Part shown: piece after piece, positions 61,204-64,000 of the stretch | How the letters are laid out: the number at the start of each line of letters is the position of its first letter | Position numbering within the stretch: the stretch's first letter is position 1 | Assembly: GCA_037127315.1 (NCBI GenBank) | Contig: JBBBDQ010000401.1 | Location: forward strand, 62,001 to 126,000 | Reading direction: 5' to 3' | DNA length: 64,000 nt | Origin: Ascarosepion bandense | Lineage: Eukaryota > Mollusca > Cephalopoda > Sepiida > Sepiidae | The notes under the pieces: model-generated | Databases searched by the model: none | Told to the model about the DNA's origin: nothing | The model's input: only the letters and a program-made list of their open reading frames with translations | Program-made: the position numbers and the translations under genes

Positions 61204-61494
61204 GTGGGTAGAAAAATCAGGTAAAGCTGACAACATATGGAGAGAGAAGGGGGATCCCTACCCTGCATGGGATGAAGTTGAAATAATAGAGAACGCTAGT
61301 GGATACTCCAAGCATAAAAATGAATACAATATGAGAACTAGTAATACAAAGCGCTAGAGAAAATCATTAGCGTCAATAGATTGCTTTATGTGCTCTGGTA
61401 AAAAAAAAAACACTAGAGAAGAAATGACAAAAAGATGAGGACAATAGTTCGAATAGTGTAAATACTACCTCATAGACAAATGCTGAAAGATAGG
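61204..61494. other. unresolved sequence
   Basis: Nothing was recognised. Confidence 0.3.
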
Positions 61495-61580
61495 TGTAGT
61501 GGTGTAGTGGTTATCAGCACGAAATAAGAAATCAAAGTGCCGAGTTCGAATTCCAGTTGTGTTGGCCGCATTCACTTGAA
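61495..61580 (+). mobile_element. SINE-A head fragment
   Basis: GTGTAGTGGTGTAGTGGTTATCAGCACG and GAGTTCGAATTCCAG. The body stops after GCATTCACTT. No 5S-like sequence precedes it. Confidence 0.75.
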
Positions 61581-61609
61581 TTTTTTAAGTTAATTTTTTT
61601 CAGTCTAGA

Positions 61610-62240
61610 AAAAAAATTTAAATATCTGGGAAGCGTTATAACAGAAGACGGAAAGTGCGACACAGAGATCCGAAGGCGAATTGGTATGGCGAAGGAAGCA
61701 TTCCATTCCAGAAGTTGAGTAAAGTATTAAGAAACAGGACAATTTCGCTAGAAACTAGGAAGAGAGTACTGGATTGCTACGTGATGTCCGTCCTTCAATA
61801 TGGCAGTGAATTCTGTACAATGCCATCAAAGATGAAGGAAAACTTTGAAGCAACGGAAATGTGGTTCTACAGAAGGATGCTGCGAATATCATGGATCGAG
61901 CATGTGAGCAATGATGAGGTCTTGGAAATGATGGAAACAAAAAGGAAAGTAATACTGAGCATCAGGAAGAGACATCTGAAGTTCCTGGGACACGAAATGA
62001 GGAAGGAGGGCTTGGAGAATCTGATACTAACAGGCCAGATAGAGGGAAAAGAGACAGGGGAAAGCAACGGATAACATATTTGAAGGACCTAATCAGTTGG
62101 ATGAAGGAACGAGGATTGCATGGTGTAACAGGAGGAAGGCGTGCTCAGAGCCACCAGGGATAGGGAAAAGTGGAAGGCCATGATCGCCTACGTCCTGAAG
62201 AGACAAGGCACAAGAAGAACCCGAAGAGAAAATGACATAA
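61610..62240 (+). pseudogene. RTE-like LINE C-terminal region, best preserved
   Basis: In frame from 61612: 'KFKYLGSVITEDGKCDTEIRRRIGMAKEAF', then (frame 61655-62074) 'FQKLSKVLRNRTISLETRKRVLDCYVMSVLQYGSEFCTMPSKMKENFEATEMWFYRRMLRISWIEHVSNDEVLEMMETKRKVILSIRKRHLKFLGHEMRKEGLENLILTGQ'. After a frameshift, 'ATRDREKWKAMIAYVLKRQGTRRT' ends the protein. It is an RT-distal C-terminal domain with few breaks. The 5' part is absent. Confidence 0.85.
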
Positions 62241-62324
62241 TCAAGATGTTACGTTCTTCACTACAACCTACGTTAGAAGATAACACCCAGCAATATTGGA
62301 AAGACTAATAACAGTAGACTTGAG

Positions 62325-62530
62325 AAACCTACTTTTCTCGCGAAATTGTCCTGTTTCTTAATACTTTACTCAACTTCTGGAATGCCAATTCGCCTTCGGG
62401 TCTCTGTGTCTCACTTTCCGTCTTCTGTTACAACGCTTCCCAGGTATTTAAATTTTTGTACCTGCTTGATTCTGGTATCCCCGACCTGTATTTGGCATTT
62501 TGGGCTGCCCTTTTTACTGTTACCTGTTCT
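62325..62530 (-). pseudogene. RTE-like LINE fragment inverted to the previous one
   Basis: About 120 bases (62343-62455) are the inverse of 61627-61748 (GAAGCGTT...GAGTAAAGTATTAAGAAACAGG). It extends further upstream in the protein ('QNAKYRSGIPESSRYKNL'). Confidence 0.8.
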
Positions 62531-62599
62531 ATATATTTTCTATTGCTTTAAAAATGCTCGTGATGTGATTTATGTTTGTCTATATTTCTGAGATGCGGT
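62531..62599. other. unresolved spacer
   Basis: Nothing was recognised. Confidence 0.3.
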
Positions 62600-62895
62600 G
62601 GTATTTACAATATTTGCATTATTCGGACTATTGTCCTCATCTTTGTTGCCATTTGTACGACGTTTCGACCGTTGTACACTCTGGCCTTCTTCAGATGCTT
62701 GGAATCTCAAACCGAACGCTTTATTACAATCACTGGGGTATATGATCTTCATTCCTTGCGTAGTGCCTCTTTTTTGGTAGTCCTGAGTTATCTCCCTCTA
62801 ACCCTGTAAGTTACTTGTAACCTGGTATTAAATTCACGACTCTTTGTGTCAAGTCACAGGAACTAACCAACGTCTATATCCACTGTCCTTACAAA
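62600..62895 (-). mobile_element. SINE-C copy
   Basis: The most complete copy. Minus strand: B-box-like GAATTTAATACCAGG, GGAGATAACTCAGGAC, CTGAAGA-A-GGCCA, CGGTC-GAAACGTC, end CAAATATTGTAAATACCACC. Confidence 0.7.
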
Positions 62896-62971
62896 ACAAC
62901 AGAATTTCTGGAACTTATAAACTAAATGTTCAGTAACCCTTTTTTACCAGAGTTCATATTGCAATATTTTG

Positions 62972-63064
62972 GCTATAGACGTTAGTTACTTCCTGTGACT
63001 TGACGCAAAGGGTTGTAAGTTCAATATCAGGCTACAGCAGTGGTGAACAAGTAATTTACAGTAA
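62972..63064 (+). mobile_element. SINE-C head fragment, inverted
   Basis: TATAGACGTTAGTTACTTCCTGTGACTTGACG with the B-box-like GTTGTAAGTTCAATATCAGGC. It forms an inverted repeat with the head of the previous copy. Confidence 0.7.
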
Positions 63065-63719
63065 TGTCTTCTTTCTTTTGTATGAATACGGAGTATTTTC
63101 TCTGTTGTTACTCAGTTATATAAAAACAAAATACAAAATATCGTCTTGTTGAAATCGTCTTCCATTTCCTTATACCCGCCATTTGTACGTGCGAAATATT
63201 GTTGCAACTGCTTTTGGTCTAGTCAGTAGTGCCCACAAACATTATGGTGTCCGCTGACGTGCTTTTAGCATGTACGTATTGATGGTAGCCATGTTGTATT
63301 TCAACACACATCTACCGCAACAGGACAAAGATTTAATAGATTTTTGTAAATATTTTCTAATATGTAACGAAATAACGTTTCTATTTATATAATTTGTTGG
63401 TAGCCATATTGTATTACAAACCATTAACAATGGACTGATCCATACGTGCGTTGATCGATGACTTCATGTCAGATTAATTCAAATGAAAATAAATTAGTTT
63501 CTTACGGATACTGTCGACTTTTCAAGAACAAAACTAATAGGGAGGATTAAAAGCTTTCTTGTGTATTTCACATCGGCATATGATCAGATGTGGCAGGTAA
63601 TAAACGCCCATGTCGTTCTAAGTCTTAACACGACCTGACATGATCAGCTGGGGGAGTTAGCTTATACTAAAATCGAAGGAAAAGGCATAATCCCCCACAA
63701 AAAAACTGCTACATTTCTT
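63065..63719. other. unresolved sequence
   Basis: Nothing was recognised. CATGTTGTATTTCAACA-like and CATATTGTATTACAAACC wording at 63290 and 63405 suggests a short local duplication. Confidence 0.3.
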
Positions 63720-64000
63720 TTTTTAATTAACGACCTTCTCGATGTCATCAGATCTCAACTAGATATCACTGCTGATTACAACGATTCACTTCCGTCTTAT
63801 TGGTAAGCCTGATAGGTTCAGTAAAGTTCAATTGACAGCTGATCTCGAAAATGACCTCCAATCTATTGTTAAATGGGACAAGCAATGGCTTGCTAATTTT
63901 AGCACCTCCAAAACTATTGTCTCCTTTTAATCGTCTTAGAAAACCATTTTTCCATCCATTAGTAATGCATTGCCAATTCTTCCTCTAACATTTAACATTG
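63720..64000 (+). pseudogene. CR1/jockey-like LINE, reverse transcriptase fragment at window edge
   Basis: Frame pieces 'FINDLLDVIRSQLDITADY' (the ADD box changed to ADY), 'LTADLENDLQSIVKWDKQWLANFSTSKTIVS' and 'SISNALPILPLTFN' parallel the minus-strand copy at 17300-17560. It runs off the end of the window. Confidence 0.75.

Overview
The window looks like gene-poor, repeat-rich animal DNA, most likely from a cephalopod mollusc (octopus-like). The reasons are a WDR86-like WD40 exon with a typical GT splice donor, several tRNA-derived SINE families, RTE-, I-, Dong- and CR1/jockey-like LINEs, Penelope-like elements, Tc1 and mariner transposons, and dozens of (TA)n, (CA)n, (AAT)n and (GATA)n arrays. 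The cephalopod call is an inference from this mix. Only one stretch looks like host protein-coding sequence: a large first coding exon at 28055-28807.

Layout. 0-13 kb: a 51-52 bp hairpin minisatellite (240-1210), several SINEs, an internally deleted Tc1 element with intact ends (6681-7655), a broken DD37E Tc1-like transposase (9419-10369) and an RTE-like LINE end. 13-28 kb: Penelope-like elements, including an uninterrupted GIY-YIG reading frame (14119-14607), many (TA)n arrays, a CR1/jockey-like LINE with an ADD motif, a mariner pseudogene, and a Penelope block just upstream of the gene. 28-31 kb: the WDR86-like exon and the start of a long intron; no later exon was found. 31-43 kb: LINE ends, a second mariner pseudogene, an RTE fragment with a YADD motif, SINE copies, and hairpin-forming Penelope ends. 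43-47 kb: a minisatellite with 98 bp higher-order periodicity and Dong/R4-like LINE copies bounded by (AAT)n. 47-54 kb: two 5S rRNA-like sequences, each fused to the same tRNA-like SINE head, and an I-clade LINE with endonuclease and RNase H remnants. 54-64 kb: CR1/jockey LINE ends, Penelope ends, inverted RTE fragments and more SINEs.

The most interesting signal is ribozymes in the repeats. One tRNA-like SINE family (three copies) carries at its 3' end a complete type I hammerhead fold: CTGATGA core, stem II, GAAA, a short palindromic stem III, cleavage-site C, and a closing stem I. At least four unrelated Penelope-type terminal repeats carry the same architecture. Hammerheads in Penelope-like elements are established. 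The combination with a tRNA-like SINE, and the separate 5S-plus-tRNA composite SINE, deserve checking.

In the entries, four SINE families are named for convenience. SINE-A has a tRNA-like head with GGATATCGGCTC and is sometimes preceded by 5S. SINE-B has an internal tRNA-like part plus a hammerhead. SINE-C has a weaker tRNA-like head, a conserved GAGATAAC box and a CTGAAGA/GAAACGTC motif. SINE-D has a tRNA-Leu/Ser-like head. Boundaries of degenerate repeats are approximate, to about 10-30 bases.
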